Source: Pontederia crassipes
Lineage: Eukaryota > Streptophyta > Magnoliopsida > Commelinales > Pontederiaceae
Direction: 5' to 3'
NCBI GenBank assembly: GCA_030549335.1
Contig: CM060195.1
Location: 6,107,001-6,171,000 of the forward strand
DNA length: 64,000 nucleotides
Position numbers and translations under genes: made by a program
Shown here: piece by piece, positions 45,901-58,870 of the stretch
Position numbering within the stretch: the first letter of the stretch is position 1
How the letters are laid out: each line of letters begins with the position of its first letter
The notes under the pieces: model-generated
Told to the model about the DNA's origin: nothing
What the model saw: only the letters and a program-made list of their open reading frames with translations
Database searches by the model: none

Positions 45901-47560
45901 CTTGATTCGTCTGCTAGCTTATTGGTCCGTTAAAGTCTGTTAGACCTTAACGGGCCGTACAAATTTGAAAGTCTATTAGGTGATCCGATAATAACTCATT
46001 AAATTAACGAGCCTATCTGATCGATATGATTCGTTAAACGTCTCTAATTATAAGATAGCTATGTTGGTGGTGGCTCTAAATATTTGGACATTTTTTTCCA
46101 AAAAAGAAGCAATTATTACTTCCCATGTCAATTTCAAATTAATTAATGAGCAAATTTAGTCATTAAAATTGTCCAAATGTACAAGATTCACACAGTTCTT
46201 CCTTGTGCCCCTTGTCCTTGCATATATATAATAATAAACAGACAAAATAAGGAGAGTTCAGGTTCCAAAAATTGTAATCTTGTGAACGATATCTTTAGCA
46301 TATAATTAATTCAATGACACTTTTTAATATTATTTAATTTCCTGGCTTTCAAAAGGCCTCTCCCTGTTTGCTGCAAGATGCTGATTTTTTAAATGTCCTA
46401 CGTCGTGCTCTCAATTTGTATTTATTTATTTATTTGTTAATTCCTTATATAAACATCAACTTAAGGAGTGGACCTAAAATAGGTACCATGATCACATGCA
46501 TCCACACTGTTATGAAGCCACAATGTGCCAACGAATAATTAATATTAATAGGTTTCAAGCCACAATATAAAACACTTGTAAATTTAGATTTATCCTTCCC
46601 TTTATTATATTAAGTCACGAGAATTCCTTATAATTGGAAAAAAATTCATCGCGAGTTCTTGTATTTGAATTTTGAAATGCTAATCGACAGCATGTTTGAA
46701 TTTGAATTATCAATTTCGAAATATGTGTATATAAAGTGTGTCAATTCTAAGAGAAGATAAAACATACTAATGTATAATAAGCAATGTTTGTGATTGTTAC
46801 GTCTCTTAATTATTATTCGATTCATAATAAATGATGAATCATAATAATTATTCAATTGATAAATTCACCATGATTAATAAATCTCTGATGATCTACTCTA
46901 GAAGAGATAGCACAAATATTAAATTCAAGCTTCAATTATTGTATATATGAGTTTAATCCACTTAAATTGCTTTTAGTCATCTTCCTATTTTTCCCAATTT
47001 TTTTATAATTATTACTTTAAAAAATTATCAATGACGACGTGTAAGAAAAATTAGCAGTCAACATAGCAAATAATAAAATATAATTATAACCGCTCTGACG
47101 GCTAATAATATTTATATGAATTATCTTATTGCTACTTTAAACTTTATAATAATTAAAATTAACACATTATTAAACTTTATATATGTGTACATATATTATA
47201 CTATATTTAATAAGGTGCAGAAGATAACAAGAAAGAAACAAAAAAATATTTTAGAAGAAATTTTAATAAAAAAACTTTGAAAAAAAGAAATTTTAAGGAA
47301 ACACCCATATTTTATTCATTGCCAAAGGAAAAAAAAACTTTCTTTGAAAGAGAAGAAATTTTTTGTTAAAAAAAGATGAATTACATTGCATCCTCTTTAA
47401 TAAAAAATATTGTTGCTAATCTTTCCATCTTCAGATGCAGGGCTTCTTGATTAATTAGCTCAAATTAATTAGTTAACTTAATTAAGAACGCCCAAATAAA
47501 AGAGGTGTCCAGAACCAAACAAAAAATGTAGTCGTTATAGTAGAAAAAAATAAAAATAAA
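42970..47560. other. Intergenic DNA between the LTR nest and kinesin-5
   Basis: The stretch is AT-rich with short (CT)n tracts near 44053-44074 and 44280-44294. Around 43920-43985 the phrase 'ttgcaaagagtg' occurs twice. Several open frames of 65-105 residues lack domains, splice logic or start context. No gene, tRNA or known miRNA precursor was recognised. Confidence 0.5.
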
Positions 47561-47602
47561 AAATGCTGCCCCGTCTCTTACTGCTGCTACGGTCGGATTT
47601 AT

Positions 47603-47650
47603 AACGGTCAGATTCGTTTTAACGGCGTCAAATGGGCCGTTCCCTCCGTT
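47603..47650 (+). promoter_or_regulatory. Cluster of four MSA-type (AACGG) cores upstream of kinesin-5
   Basis: AACGG occurs at 47603-47607 (in TATAACGGTCA, one change from the YCYAACGGYYA consensus) and 47621-47625. Its complement CCGTT occurs at 47637-47641 and 47646-47650. MSA elements are bound by MYB3R factors and drive G2/M-phase expression of mitotic genes, which fits a kinesin-5. The cluster lies about 0.7 kb before the ATG. Confidence 0.6.
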
Positions 47651-47764
47651 ACAATTCAAACGTACTCCGTCTCCTCCTCCTCCCATCTTTTACTTACTTT
47701 AACTTTAATACACGCAGCTTCCCATCCCTTTTTCTTCTTCTTTATTATTATTTCATAACTATTT

Positions 47765-47852
47765 CATCTCTCTGTCTCTGTCTCTCTCTCTCCCCCCTCC
47801 CCTCCCACTCTCTCTCTATCATTCTCCCACTCTCTCTTTCTCTTTCGTTCTC
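47765..47852 (+). repeat. CT-rich tract in the kinesin-5 5' leader region
   Basis: ctctctgtctctgtctctctctc, then C and CT runs, continues to about 47852. Such pyrimidine tracts are common just downstream of plant transcription starts, so the 5' UTR probably begins near here. Confidence 0.7.
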
Positions 47853-48341
47853 CGCCGGCTGCCATCCCGCAGATCGTTGCCTCTTCCTGCCGGGGAATCG
47901 CACGGATCGGTTTTCCAAGAATTGTCTCCGATCACCCCATTTCCGGACGCTCTCAGCGTTTTCTTGGTTGGCGTTCCTCCTCCTCTTCCTCGTCTGGGAT
48001 TTCTGGTGCAATCTGTGATGCGCGTTTCTTCTTTGGATTTGTCGATTCGTTTCTTGTCATTTCTGATGTGAAAGTTTGGATTTTTGAAGTGGAAATTGTA
48101 TCCTTGGCGTTTCTTGAACTTTTTCTTTTTTTTTTTTTTTTTGGAGCTGGTGGGTTTGGATCTTAGCTGCTGTTTGAGAAAAAAAGAATGGATTTTGCCA
48201 CTGCCATTGTGCGGATTTGCGAAATGCGGAGCTAAGACTTCGAAAGATTTGCTCTTTTCTAGGAAACTTGCCGATGGGATTTTGATTATTTGGGTTTTGG
48301 GCTGTGGATTGCTGGCAGATTTGCTTGTTTTTGGCGGGGTG

Positions 48342-51300
48342 ATGGATAGCTCGCAGAGGAGAGGCGGAATGGTCCCGGTTTCGCCCTCGCAGACGCCGAG
48401 GTCTATTGATAAGTCTGCAAGAGAGCTCCGTTTTGATGGGAACGGGAGCTCTAGCGGCAAATATGATAAGGAGAAGGGGGTCAATGTCCAAGTCATCTTG
48501 AGATGCAGGTGGGGAAAAATACGATCTTTTGGTGAGTATAGTGTGAAAGATTGTTTTCTCATTGTTTTTATAACTTTTGACTGAATCATAGGCCCTTGAG
48601 CGATGATGAAATGAGGGTGAACACGCCGGTGGTCATATCCTGCGACGAGTACAGGCGAGATGTTTCAGCTGTTCAGAACATTGCCAACAAGCAAATTGAC
48701 AGGACCTTTGCCTTCGACAAGGTATCTTGATTTCCATCTTCAGTTGCTTCTCCATTGTACCACTTTTTTTTCCTCCTGTCCATCTTGGAGATGCTAGTTT
48801 AATGACTATTGTTTGTAGGTGTTTGGACCGACATCCAAGCAAAAGGATTTGTTTGATCAAGCTGTTTCCCCCATAGTAAATGAGGTACTTGAGGGCTATA
48901 ACTGCACAATCTTTGCCTACGGACAGACTGGTACGGGCAAAACTTACACCATGGAAGGAGGAGGAAGGAAAGCCAAGGTACATTCTACTTAAATGTGTAT
49001 TAAACGAACTGAACGTGCATCAGTTTCTGAAATTTTGGATGTATCTGTTGAAGAATGGAGAATTTCCAAATGATGCTGGAGTTATCCCTAGATCAGTCCG
49101 GAAAATCTTTGAGACACTAGAGGCTCAGTGTGCTGAGTACAGCATGAAAGTCACATTTCTTGAGCTGTACAATGAGGAAATAACTGATCTTTTGGCCCCT
49201 GACGAATCAAAATTTTCTGACGACAAGTCCAAGAAGCCTATAGCCCTTATGGAAGACGGTAAGGGTGGCGTTTTTGTTAGAGGACTGGAGGAGGAAGTAG
49301 TCTATACTGCTGGAGAAATCTACAAAATCCTGGACAAAGGTTCTGCAAAAAGGCGAACTGCTGAGACTCTCCTCAACAAGCAAAGCAGTCGCTCTCACTC
49401 CATTTTCTCTATTACCATTCACATTAAAGAAGTTACTCCTGAGGGAGAAGAGATGATCAAGTGTGGGAAGCTTAATCTTGTTGATCTTGCTGGTTCAGAG
49501 AATATTTCAAGATCTGGTGCTAGAGATGTAAGTTTGTATTTCCTCTTCATGCTCAAGTAAGAACATAAGTAGCAAGCATTCATATTTGCTGCCACCGCCG
49601 TGAACTTTCTATTTTGTTTCATATCAACATTCATAGTTTGCATAACAAGACCTTGAATTAATTACTTATGACTAAATCTACCACTGCAGGGAAGAGCAAG
49701 GGAAGCAGGGGAGATAAATAAAAGTTTGTTGACACTTGGCCGTGTTATTAATGCCCTTGTCGAACACTCTGGTCATGTTCCCTACAGGTGATTTTTGTTA
49801 CTTCAATAATATTACATTTTCACATGTGAAACAGATCCCTGGAGACAGAATGACAGGTTCATCATTTTGTTTCAGGGATAGCAAGTTAACCAGACTACTA
49901 AGGGATTCTCTTGGAGGAAAAACTAAGACATGCATTATTGCCACCATATCACCTTCGATACATTGTCTGGAAGAGACTCTGAGCACCTTGGATTATGCAC
50001 ACCGTGCAAAGAATATTAAGAATAAGCCTGAGGTAAGAGCTGCTGCCTTAAATTACTCTTTGCTAATAAAAACAACCTTGTAAAGGCTCAATTATTATCT
50101 CCTTGTGCATTGCAGGTCAATCAGAAGATGATGAAATCTGCAATGATAAAAGATCTATATGCGGAGATTGATCGCCTTAAACAAGGTTTCGTTATGGATC
50201 TTCATTCTTTTTTTTTTCTCTGAGAGAGAGAGGATCCTCATTCTTTTGTATTATAATTTTATTTTCATTTTGTAAACCTCTTTCTTTCTTCGTGCATTTT
50301 GAAGATTATGCACATTTCATAGAACATCATTATCCTCCAAGGAATCATATGATAACATAGAAATGAATTATGTCAGAAAATTTGAGATACATCACATTTT
50401 CAGCTTGTCCAATTGGACACTGCGTCTTTTAAAATGTTCTTCAATATTTATGTTTATAATTTGAAATTTTGGTTTATGAATGAAAATTTCTTTTAAGTGA
50501 TATCTATCTAACATTATGGTAGTAGTTATTGCCTATGAAATCTCTTTTAAAGGAGCATTTTTAGGGTGGCTACCAAGCACTAGTCTTACATGGCAGTCTA
50601 ACCTATTCTAATATTGCAGAGGTATTTGCTGCAAGAGAGAAGAATGGCATTTACATTCCTAGAGATCGTTATTTGCTTGAAGAAGCTGAGAAGAAGGTAT
50701 GTTTCTGTTTCGCCATTTTCACATTGTTGAAGTTTCAAATACGATTACCTTTTATTTTGTTCTGATATGAAACTTGCCAAATAATTGTTTACATAGGCAA
50801 TGTCGGAGAAGATAGAACGTCTGGAACTTGATTTGGATTCAAAGGATAAGGTATTGCATGCAATTTGATTCTTGGATTCTGAATTTTGGTTTCTGTTAGC
50901 ATATCTATGAAGTTGATTGTTTATTTTCTGACCAGCAACTGAACGGGCTTCAAGAGCTATACAATTCTCAGCAATTGCTGAGTCAGGAGTTAAGCGACAA
51001 GCTAGAAAGAACTCAGGTAAAATACTCCTCTTCTCAGAAATTACTTGAATTCTGGTAAGATGTCATTCTCATTGTTCTTTTGCAAAAATTTCTGCAGAAA
51101 AAGTTAGATGATACAGAGCATGCACTTTTTGACCTAGAAGAAAGATATAAACAAGCGAACATGACAATAAAAGAGAAGGAATTTTTGATATTCAATCTCC
51201 TCAAGTCAGGTGAGACTTGTATGCTTATGTTTTCTTTCTTTGATCAGTTAACATATCAACTTGTACATCATTTGTCTACTGCTGATCTTTCTGTTACAAT

Positions 51301-54300
51301 GTGCCATTTATGGGTCTCATGGTTGAACCAACTTAAATTTTGTGAAAAAAATTAATACTCAAACCATGTCATGTCATTCTGGTTGAAACTTCGAATGAGA
51401 TTGTAAAACAGATATCAGGTCAACCCGCAACATATTTCCAGAATTCTGTTTTCCTAATGACAAATTTACTTGCATGCAACAGAGAGGTCACTTGTTGAGC
51501 GTGCATATGAACTTCGCACTGAGCTTGAAAATGCAGCTGCGGATGTTAATGGCTTGTTTTCTAAAATAGGTTAGTTATATCCTCCTTTCCCTGTTCCTTG
51601 CACATTCTTGTTTTATCCATGCATGTTATCATTTCCAAAATTTCCATGCAGAACGTAAAGATAAAATAGAGGATAGCAATAGAATACTCGTCCAGAAGTT
51701 TCAGTCTCAGTTGACTCAGCAGTTGGACATCTTGCATAGAAGTGTCTCAGCGTCTGTAATGCAGCAAGAAACCCAACTGAAGGAAATGGAAGAAGATATG
51801 CAATCATTTGTCTCCACGAAAGCTGAGGTACACTTATAGTATTTCCTTCACTTTCTCGAGGTTATCTCTTGTGTTACATGCAAAATTCATCCTTTTATAA
51901 CTTAATATTTTGGAATACAGGCAACTGGGGAACTTAAGGGGCATGTAGAGAAGCTCAAAGCCATGCACAGTTCTGGCATAAGAGCATTGGATGATTTAGC
52001 GGGCGAGCTCAACAACAATTCTCAGTCTACATTTGAAAAATTGAATTCACAAATATTACAGCACTCCACTGCTCTTGAAGATGTTAGTACCTAGATCTAT
52101 CCAGATTGGTCAAAATTTATCTGTTGAGCACACATGTATTATGAGAGCAAAATTGAAACTAAAATTACTAGTAATCTTGGTTCAACCAAATTTTGAATTT
52201 CACATTGAATCAACATTATGATTAATTTTTGTTCTATCTGTTTCACATACATGCCTGCTCCATAGGTACAGTGGACTCACCAATTTATTTTGATGAATAT
52301 TTTCTGGTTCACTAATGATTCTTTCCTGTTAATGCAGTGTTTCAAGGGAATTGCTTTGGAGGCTGATCATTTACTGAATGAACTTCAAGTTAGCATCACT
52401 GAACAGCAGGAAAAATTAGCTGTGTTCGCGAAGAAGCAGCATGATGTGAGCTTTTACAAACAAGACTAGATATTTGAGTTCCCCACTTGATTTTTTTTTC
52501 TCAACCTCTGTATTTCTATTTTTCTTTTCCTGTGAAATAATAGGGACATCTGAGAGCTGTAGAAGCATCAAGGTCTATTTCCAAGATTTCAGCCAACTTT
52601 TTCCACACATTAGATGTTCATGCTTCGAAATTAACCAAGATTCTGGAAGAATCTCAACGAGCACAAAATGAACAACTCAATGAACTTGAAGAAAAATTTG
52701 AGGTGTGAGATCTTTCTATACTTCTTAGGGGTGTCCAGAATAATTAAATTGTCATATCATATTTCATATAATTTCCATGCCCGCAGGAATGTGCTGCAAA
52801 TGAAGAAAAGCAACTGTTAGAAAAAGTTGCAGAAATGCTGGCAAGTTCAAGTGTCCGGAAGAAGAAACTGGTATGGGGCACATTAAGAGATTTTATCGTG
52901 GGAAATAGTCCATTTGATTGTTCTGTTACTATTGATTTTGGGATTATATAACATAAGAAAATAGCACAAACCATCATTTCTTTGAGGACTGGACGTTTCA
53001 CCAATCTTCCATGTGAAATGTATAGAGCTGCTGAAGTGCTATATTCAATAATGGGTCCAATAATATGGATGGGCAATAAACAAAATTGATTTTCACTTTG
53101 GCTTTCCATCTTGGATGTATAACAAAAATCAAAATGATTATATGAGATTTAACTTATTCAGAGATCTGAGTTCTGTGCTTCTTGTTTAGGTCCAATCTGC
53201 GGTTGATAGCCTCCGTACAAGTGCTGCTGATAGAACACGCAATGTTGAAAATGAAATGTCAAATGCTCGTGATTTTACTTCTGCTGCAAAAGTCCAATGG
53301 AAAACTTACATGGTAGAAAGTGAAACTCATTATCTCGAGGATGCCGCAGCAGTTGATAGTGGCAAACTTTGCCTGTACCAAGGTTTGAAAACTTGGTAAG
53401 GAATCAAATTGCTTAGCAGTTTGATTGTGTTATCAAATGATGTAATTGTTGCGGCCGTGAGCTCACCGTCATTACTGAGGCTTATATATGCAACTAATTG
53501 CAGCATGGCGAAGGCAAAAACAGGTTCACAGCAGTGGCAAGATGCTCAAGATTCACTCTTAAACCTTGGTAAAGGAAATGTAGCAGCTGTAGACTCCATA
53601 ATAAGGTAAGTGGGCACCACTAAATTTACAATGGGCCAACTAGACAGCTGGTTTTCGTATGTCTGATGTGCTCTAAAACTTTTACAGGATTGGAATGGAT
53701 GCCAATGGGCTATTACGTTCTAAATTGTCTACTGAGGCCACAACGACCCTTGAAAATGTTGATACAGCAAATAAAGACCTTATGTCCTCAATTGAGGGTA
53801 AATTTCTCATGGTCTCAAGTCTTTTATGTTTTTTTTTTCTGATTGCAACACGAAACTGACTAGTGACATAAAAAATATATACTTCTCCAGGTTCCCTGAA
53901 ACTCGATCATGATGCTTGTGCTAATATGGATTGCATGCTTGTTCCATGCCGTGGGGAGCTGAGAGAATTACGGAGTGGACACTATCATAAAATAGTTGAA
54001 ATTACTGAAAATGCAGGAAAGAGTCTTGAAGAGGAATATGTGGTAAGTTTATTCAATGACGTTGCTCTTAGCCATGTCTTGTGCACTCGTGATTTTTGTC
54101 ATCATGCTCATTGACGCAACCTGTGTTCCCCAGGTGGATGTACCGTCTTGTTCAACTCCAAGGAGGCGATCCATAAATCTCCCAAGCATCACATCCATTG
54201 AAGAGCTAAGAACTCCAGCTTTTGAAGAATTACTCAAATCATTCCGCGAGTCAAAGTCTGCCTCTAAGCAAGTAAATGGTGATATTAAGCATATCTCAGG

Positions 54301-54364
54301 GACGTATGAAACCCAATTGCATGCTCTGCGAGACGCAAGAGTTCCACTAACTGCAATCAACTAG
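48342..54364 (+). CDS. Kinesin-5 (BimC/Eg5, 125-kDa kinesin-related protein), complete
   Basis: A plus-end-directed homotetrameric motor that slides antiparallel microtubules in the spindle and phragmoplast. Twenty-two exons: 48342-48508, 48592-48721, 48819-48977, 49054-49527, 49690-49787, 49876-50032, 50116-50185, 50620-50696, 50797-50850, 50936-51016, 51098-51209, 51483-51569, 51652-51827, 51921-52082, 52338-52445, 52544-52702, 52787-52870, 53190-53395, 53504-53605, 53688-53797, 53891-54042, 54134-54364. They sum to 3156 nt, 1051 residues, with consistent phases. The motor domain spans about residues 48-392: P-loop GQTGTGKT at 134-141, switch I SSRSH at 263-267, switch II DLAGSE at 296-301, then [17 protein letters not shown] into the neck. 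A long coiled-coil stalk follows. The tail has [13 protein letters not shown] and [11 protein letters not shown] (about 981-1008), a BimC-box region with Cdk-type TP sites. The start MDSSQRRGG matches plant orthologues. No defect is seen. Confidence 0.96.
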
Positions 54365-54612
54365 TCAGAAAAAGTAAATAGGTTCCAGCTGCTTGCTGCA
54401 TGTACAGATATCAAGTCTAGAATTTCATTATTCCAAATAATATTTTTCATTCATTCTTTCTCCAAGTACTACAGTGATTTCATTATCGATGATGAGCCTG
54501 TTTTTTTGTGTGTAAAACTTCAGCTTAATGGACTCCATTCTGCACTCTTTATACATGTAAGATCATTATTATCTTATACATGTACGAAATATGTCGTGAA
54601 AGCAAAAGTCAA
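54365..54612 (+). other. 3' UTR and flank of kinesin-5
   Basis: AT-rich, with near-AATAAA signals (aaataatat at about 54436-54444). The gene is followed within about 250 bp by a retroelement LTR, so the 3' end of the transcript may reach it. Confidence 0.45.
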
Positions 54613-55764
54613 TTGGATACATTTTAAAACTAACACAACAATGATCAGACCTCATGCACAAGGTCACATGCAATAGGCAAGGTGATTTATTGATGAGGTT
54701 CGGTTTTTGAACGACTACCTTCTTGCTAGTCGTCCTTTCTCATTTAAAAAAATTTATGTTTTTGCTCTGACTTTTGAATCTCATGACTTCAAGAGGTAAG
54801 CACATCTCTCCTCGCTCACAAACTTTTACTTGACTTTTCTCTATTCAAGAGTTACAGCATAATCTTTTATTAGCTCAACCACCTATACAATAGTATTGTA
54901 ACCCTCTCCAATAACTTTTTGAAGCTCACACAAGAAAAGAAGAGAACTAGGATTTTGTAAGAGAATGATCAAAATTTATTTTTGGCCTTTGTAAGGATTT
55001 GTTTTTATTTGCTTTGATGATCTTTCTACCTTTCGTATGCATTATATAAGCTTCTTGACGAAATATAGTCATTGAAAAAATCTTCAAAAAAAATTAATTA
55101 AAAAACTAGTCGTTATTATAGCATTCATTGTTGACCTGGTCGACTAGTATGGTGATTGGTCAAGTTTTCTTGACTGCTCTACGTAAGGGATTTTACTTTT
55201 GGTCGGTCGACCAATCTAGTAAAGCGATCAACCAAAATCTTGAGTCTTCAACTTTTCTAGCTTTATCACATTTTTTCGGTTCCGTGCCTGGTCGACCGAT
55301 CTTGAGTCTTCATATTTTTTTTACTTTCTCGCATTTTTCTAGTCATGTGCCCAATCGATTGGTTTTCTTGTCCAGCCTTTTTCATTGTCATTCAACTAAT
55401 TCTCCAGTCGGTCATATATATTCGACCAATTAATTGACGAGTCGTACTTCAAGATTTTCTTTTTGAATTTTACTGTTGTGACTTTTTTTGAGATGTGTTC
55501 ACATGTTAGTCTTACACCTGCATATACATCACTTGAAAGTTTATTAATATATTTTTGATCAATTTTCTTTGCCATCATTAAAAAGGAATGATATTTGAGA
55601 TTCAACAAAAATCTCATGAAAATATATACAAATATTAATCAAAATTTTAATTCATGAAGCAACTTATTCCTATTTAAAATTTTATCACATTTTAAATATA
55701 ATTCCAATCTTTCGAAGTTTCTTCAAAATATAATAAGATAGGGCATAAAAACTTTGTTCCAACA
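54613..55764 (-). repeat. LTR copy 1 of a three-LTR array
   Basis: On the minus strand it begins TGTTGGAACAAAGTTTTTATG at 55764 (compare copies 2 and 3). It shares the phrases 'gttattatagcattcattgttga', 'cttgagtcttcaactttt' and 'gatgaggttcgg' with copy 3 (60811-62139). Its left end lacks about 100 bp compared with copy 3, with 'ttggatacattttaaaacta' joining across. It lies close behind kinesin-5. Confidence 0.75.
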
Positions 55765-57704
55765 ACATGCCCATTTTCTATGAAGACAAATTAAGAAATA
55801 TGAAAAGTATATAAGTTGAGAAGGAAAGATATTAAAGTCAAAATTAAGTATACTCCCTCTAAAACTAAATTTTAATTGTAAAGTGCTTTTCATATAGAGT
55901 TATATTTATGAAGTACACATAATTAATTAGGAATTATATAAGTTGTGGATTATAATTGTTATATATAAATTTCTCTTATATTCCTATCATATTTCTTCCT
56001 TTTCTTTCTCATCAAAAATATAATTTGCACATTTAGCAAAAGTAAGAGATAAAGATTTACTCCCCTTTAATCATATATCATTTTCATACTCTCCTACTAT
56101 AAATCTTGCCCTATTGCCATATAAAACATGCGATATAAAATAGGGAAATTAAGAACAAAAGTTTCATTCTTTTGATCATATCATAAAAATTATTTCACGT
56201 GTAGCGTATATGATAAATTGAAATAAATCTCCTAAATTAATGATCGGTTCATAAAAATAAGATGTGAAGTCAAAATTATTTATGAGTTATAAAATCACAT
56301 AATTCTCAAAAGAATTCATATAAAAGAATCAAATTATGAGATAAAACTATGAGACAATAATGATATGTCAAATTTAAATTGTGTCATATCAAATAATTTA
56401 AGACTTGACAAAAACAAGAGTTTTTTATAATTTTTATTTAACAAAATGATATTCAAGATAAGTGGAGGAATTAATATTTTAATTTTTTGAACAAGTTCCC
56501 CTTAACATTATGGTCATTTTATTTTTCTTTTTATCTTCAGTCCTTTATACAATAACAATTTAAGGTTAATGGACCACAACTTGGTTTTCATTATATGAAC
56601 ATTTTATTAAAACATAAGTCATTGAAAAATATGCTAATAAAATAATTCTACAAATCATGAAGATCTAGATACATGCTTATAAAAGCATCAAATATCTAAA
56701 TGAAAATTAGTAAGATCCTAATTAAATATATGTGCTCACATTTTTAAGAGTTAAGCACAATAAACAACATAGACATTTCCAAAGTTAAACTTATCCTAAT
56801 ATGTTCAAAAATTGACCTTTTAAGAATTACATATTTGTGCACAAATTATGATAACTAATAGACAAGTATAAAGCATAAATAATTGTGACATTACATACAA
56901 GTATATCCAAGTTTTCATTTATACGATCAAAGTGATACTTTTATCATAAACTTTGTGCCTTCCCTCCTTCAAATTTATTTTTCCTTTTCTTTATTTTGTT
57001 CATTGTGACAAGATAATAGTCGATTAGTGATAAGAAATAACAAATAAAATTGGAAAGGTATTAAAAGTTTAGTCTTTTACATACTCCTCCTTTCTTAAAA
57101 TAATGGAAGATATTTTAAGTTATAAAGGAGGGGAAAGAGTTTTATTACATGATATGATAATTTAAAATATGAAAATGCAAAAGTCATATTAAGATATTTC
57201 ACAAAGATGAGCATATAAATTAATTTTGATAAGAGATGTATAGTAAGTTGAAAATGATCTCATTGATAACATGTGTCATTTCAAACATATGCATAACTAT
57301 AGAGCTTAGCAATTAAATGATTTCTCCAACAATTGTTAAATGCCACATTCATATGATTAATCATCTTATTCAATTTTTTTAAAAAAAAATCATAATGTGC
57401 ATGTATAATCAAATGTCATAGTGTAACGAAGTCAAAATTCATAATAAATTCATACAAATAAAGCTCATAACACGAGTCATAAAAATTATACCAAATCATG
57501 CTTGTCATAAGTACGAAGTCTCCTTTATCCATAAACAAAGATATTCAAGCTTACAAGATGTTATAAATAAATTCACACAAGTCTTTTCCTTTGCCAAACA
57601 AAAGAATAATCGTGATAATAAGAATGACAAGAGTAAAAAATAGACATTTAATTTTCTTTCTTTGACATGTGAATAACATGGATTTTGAAAATATATTATC
57701 ACCC

Positions 57705-58870
57705 TTGGATCCCCAAGGGCACCAAGAGGGGGGTGTGAAATAGTGTTAAAAAACAAAATCTATCGATTGAACAAAATACGCTTAAAATCAATTCTTTAAA
57801 TCTTTTAAATCAATACAATTCAGATCATATCACAATCACAATATGAGAAGGAGAGAGAGAATTCAAATACAAAATTGACGGATTCGGCCACACCTTGACC
57901 TACGTTCCTGCTCTGACTTCTCGACCTCGAGACCGTCGGAGATTTCACTAGAATCTCTTCATTTGTTTCAAATAGGACAAAGAAGAAAATCTCTTTACAT
58001 CAACCACCTTTTCTTCACTTTGAGAGGCAAGGCAAACCTCTCATACTTGAAAGCTAATCTTTTCTCTCGCTCAATAGGTAAGATATGAAACATCTTTCAC
58101 TTAAGAGATCTCCTAATCTTTTCTGTAAATGGTTTCTCTCTTCTGCAATAGAATGCTCAGAAGAAAAGAAGAGAGAAAGAAAAGAAAACTTAAAATGATA
58201 ACTTTAAGGAAAATGTTTTCTTTTGATAATTTGAAGTTTTTCTTTAATGTTTGGATGAGTGCTTTTGCTTCTGACTTTGACATCCTTTATAAGATTTAGC
58301 ATGTGAAAAATTCATCCAGAATTTGTTTCAAATTTTCTTCTTCAAAATTGACAATTTACTGATCATTTGACCCGGAGGCCGGTCGACCGCACATATGGAT
58401 CGGTCGACCGATCTATGTGATCATTGCGCATTTTCTTCAGCTTCTACGCTCGATCGGTCGACCAGTCCATCGACTAGTACATCGACTAGTATCGTCTCGA
58501 CGTCAATCGGGACCAGCTCAACATTGATCAGTCGATCGCCATCTCCATTCGGTCAACCGGTATTGTCTCGACCGGCCTTCTTTGCTTGGACCAGTAAGTT
58601 GATCGACTTACACTATTTTGAGCATAATGTTTTGCACAATTATTCAAATTAGATAATATTAGATTCTATGGATAGATAACAGAATTCTCTACAATTTTGA
58701 TATTCATCATTCATCCATAATCTAATAAGATCATAGTAAATTATTTCATCAAAGTTTAGTGCATAAAGTTGTCTTTTTTTCTTTAAACTTTTTCAACATT
58801 TAACTTTAATCTTTCGAAGTTTATATCATCAAAATATAGTTTTATATGTCATTAAAACTTTACTCCAACA
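57705..58870 (-). repeat. LTR copy 2 of the array
   Basis: It runs from TGTTGGAGTAAAGTTTTAATG (minus strand, 58870) to a degraded end at 57705 (ttggatccccaagggcacc, compare ttggatcacaaggcacc in copy 3). It contains 'ttcggccacaccttgacctacg' and 'ctcgag' phrases shared with copy 3, and the strongest cluster of ggtcgacc palindromes. Confidence 0.75.

Noticed and set aside
47819-48589. 256- and 144-residue minus-strand frames
   Set aside because: Shadows of the kinesin-5 leader and first exon; they are Lys- and Ser-rich with no domain.
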